A stretch of DNA of 8,338 nucleotides, from NCBI GenBank assembly GCA_902475865.1, contig CABSBK010000035.1:1-8338 (forward strand). The letters are read 5' to 3'. Source of the DNA: an uncultured Collinsella sp. (GTDB lineage: Bacteria > Actinomycetota > Coriobacteriia > Coriobacteriales > Coriobacteriaceae). Under the pieces are notes generated by a model. The model saw nothing but the letters and a program-made list of their open reading frames with translations. It was not told where the DNA came from and searched no databases. Positions 8,209 to 8,338 of this stretch are shown here, piece after piece. Position 1 is the first letter of the stretch; the number at the start of each line of letters is the position of its first letter. Both the position numbers and the translations under genes were made by a program.

Positions 8209-8325
8209 GATCTGAGGGCTGACCTTCGCGGACGTCGTCGGACATGAAAGAACCCCCGCTGCGCACTACGTGCGGCGGGGGTTCTTTCGTCCGGCGGGGT
8301 GTCCCCGAAGGTCAGCCCTCAGATC
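8209..8325. repeat. Nested inverted repeat enclosing the terminator, 20-bp perfect outer arms
   Basis: Outer arms 8209-8228 (GATCTGAGGGCTGACCTTCG) and 8306-8325 are exact reverse complements. Inside them CGGAC (8239-8243) pairs with GTCCG (8289-8293), and inside that is the terminator stem. The whole 117-base segment can fold into one long interrupted hairpin. Outer arms are not needed for termination, so they may mark a small mobile or REP-like element. No target-site duplication is evident beside it. Confidence 0.8.
8246..8290. terminator. Strong, probably bidirectional intrinsic terminator after the oxidoreductase
   Basis: GAAAGAACCCCCGC (8246-8259) pairs over 14 bases with GCGGGGGTTCTTTC (8275-8288); a small inner hairpin GCAC-TAC-GTGC (8263-8273) caps it. 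Read on either strand, the stem ends in GGGGGTTCTTTC, so the U-rich 3' half works in both directions. It starts 51 bases after the stop codon. A gene converging from the right is likely but lies outside the window. Confidence 0.9.
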
Positions 8326-8338
8326 GTGCTACGACTAC

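Overview
The window reads as chromosomal DNA of a high-GC, anaerobic actinobacterium. The best guess is a gut Coriobacteriia member of Collinsella type. This is inference from base composition, the strong GGAGG-type ribosome binding sites, a large single-chain pyruvate:ferredoxin oxidoreductase and the style of the intergenic inverted repeats; no phylogenetic marker is complete enough to prove it. All recognised genes lie on the + strand.

Layout. Bases 1-102 are the last 33 codons of recR (recombination mediator). A 243-base gap follows, with a hairpin after recR, two near-identical 10-bp palindromes 73 bp apart, a candidate extended -10 promoter, and a terminator-shaped hairpin just before the next ribosome binding site. 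Then comes a tight three-gene operon. Gene 1 (346-1254) encodes an unrecognised membrane-anchored protein with a Gly/Ser linker. Gene 2 (1251-3092) encodes a Hanks-type Ser/Thr protein kinase with four C-terminal membrane helices. Gene 3 (3096-4034) encodes a protein with an unrecognised N-terminal region and a C-terminal FHA domain. Genes 1 and 2 overlap by ATGA; genes 2 and 3 are 3 bases apart. A kinase next to a phospho-Thr reader, plus a surface-exposed partner, suggests a compact phosphorylation signalling module. Its input and targets are unknown, and no phosphatase gene is in the window.

A 620-base non-coding stretch (4035-4654) holds two long inverted repeats (about 25 bp arms with a mismatch and a wobble, and 24 bp perfect arms), a 13-bp direct repeat, then the promoter region and long leader of the next gene. 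Two small dyads lie at or upstream of the candidate -10 box there.

Bases 4655-8194 encode full-length pyruvate:ferredoxin (flavodoxin) oxidoreductase (nifJ/PFOR, 1179 aa). It carries all expected thiamine-diphosphate and [4Fe-4S] ligands and should be the main pyruvate-to-acetyl-CoA enzyme of this anaerobe. Its codon use suggests high expression. After it lies an exceptionally long nested hairpin (8209-8325), whose core is a strong, probably bidirectional terminator.

The least explained parts are the kinase/FHA/membrane-protein operon, the perfect inverted repeat at 4193-4256 with DnaA-box-like cores, and the nested 20-bp outer arms around the last terminator.
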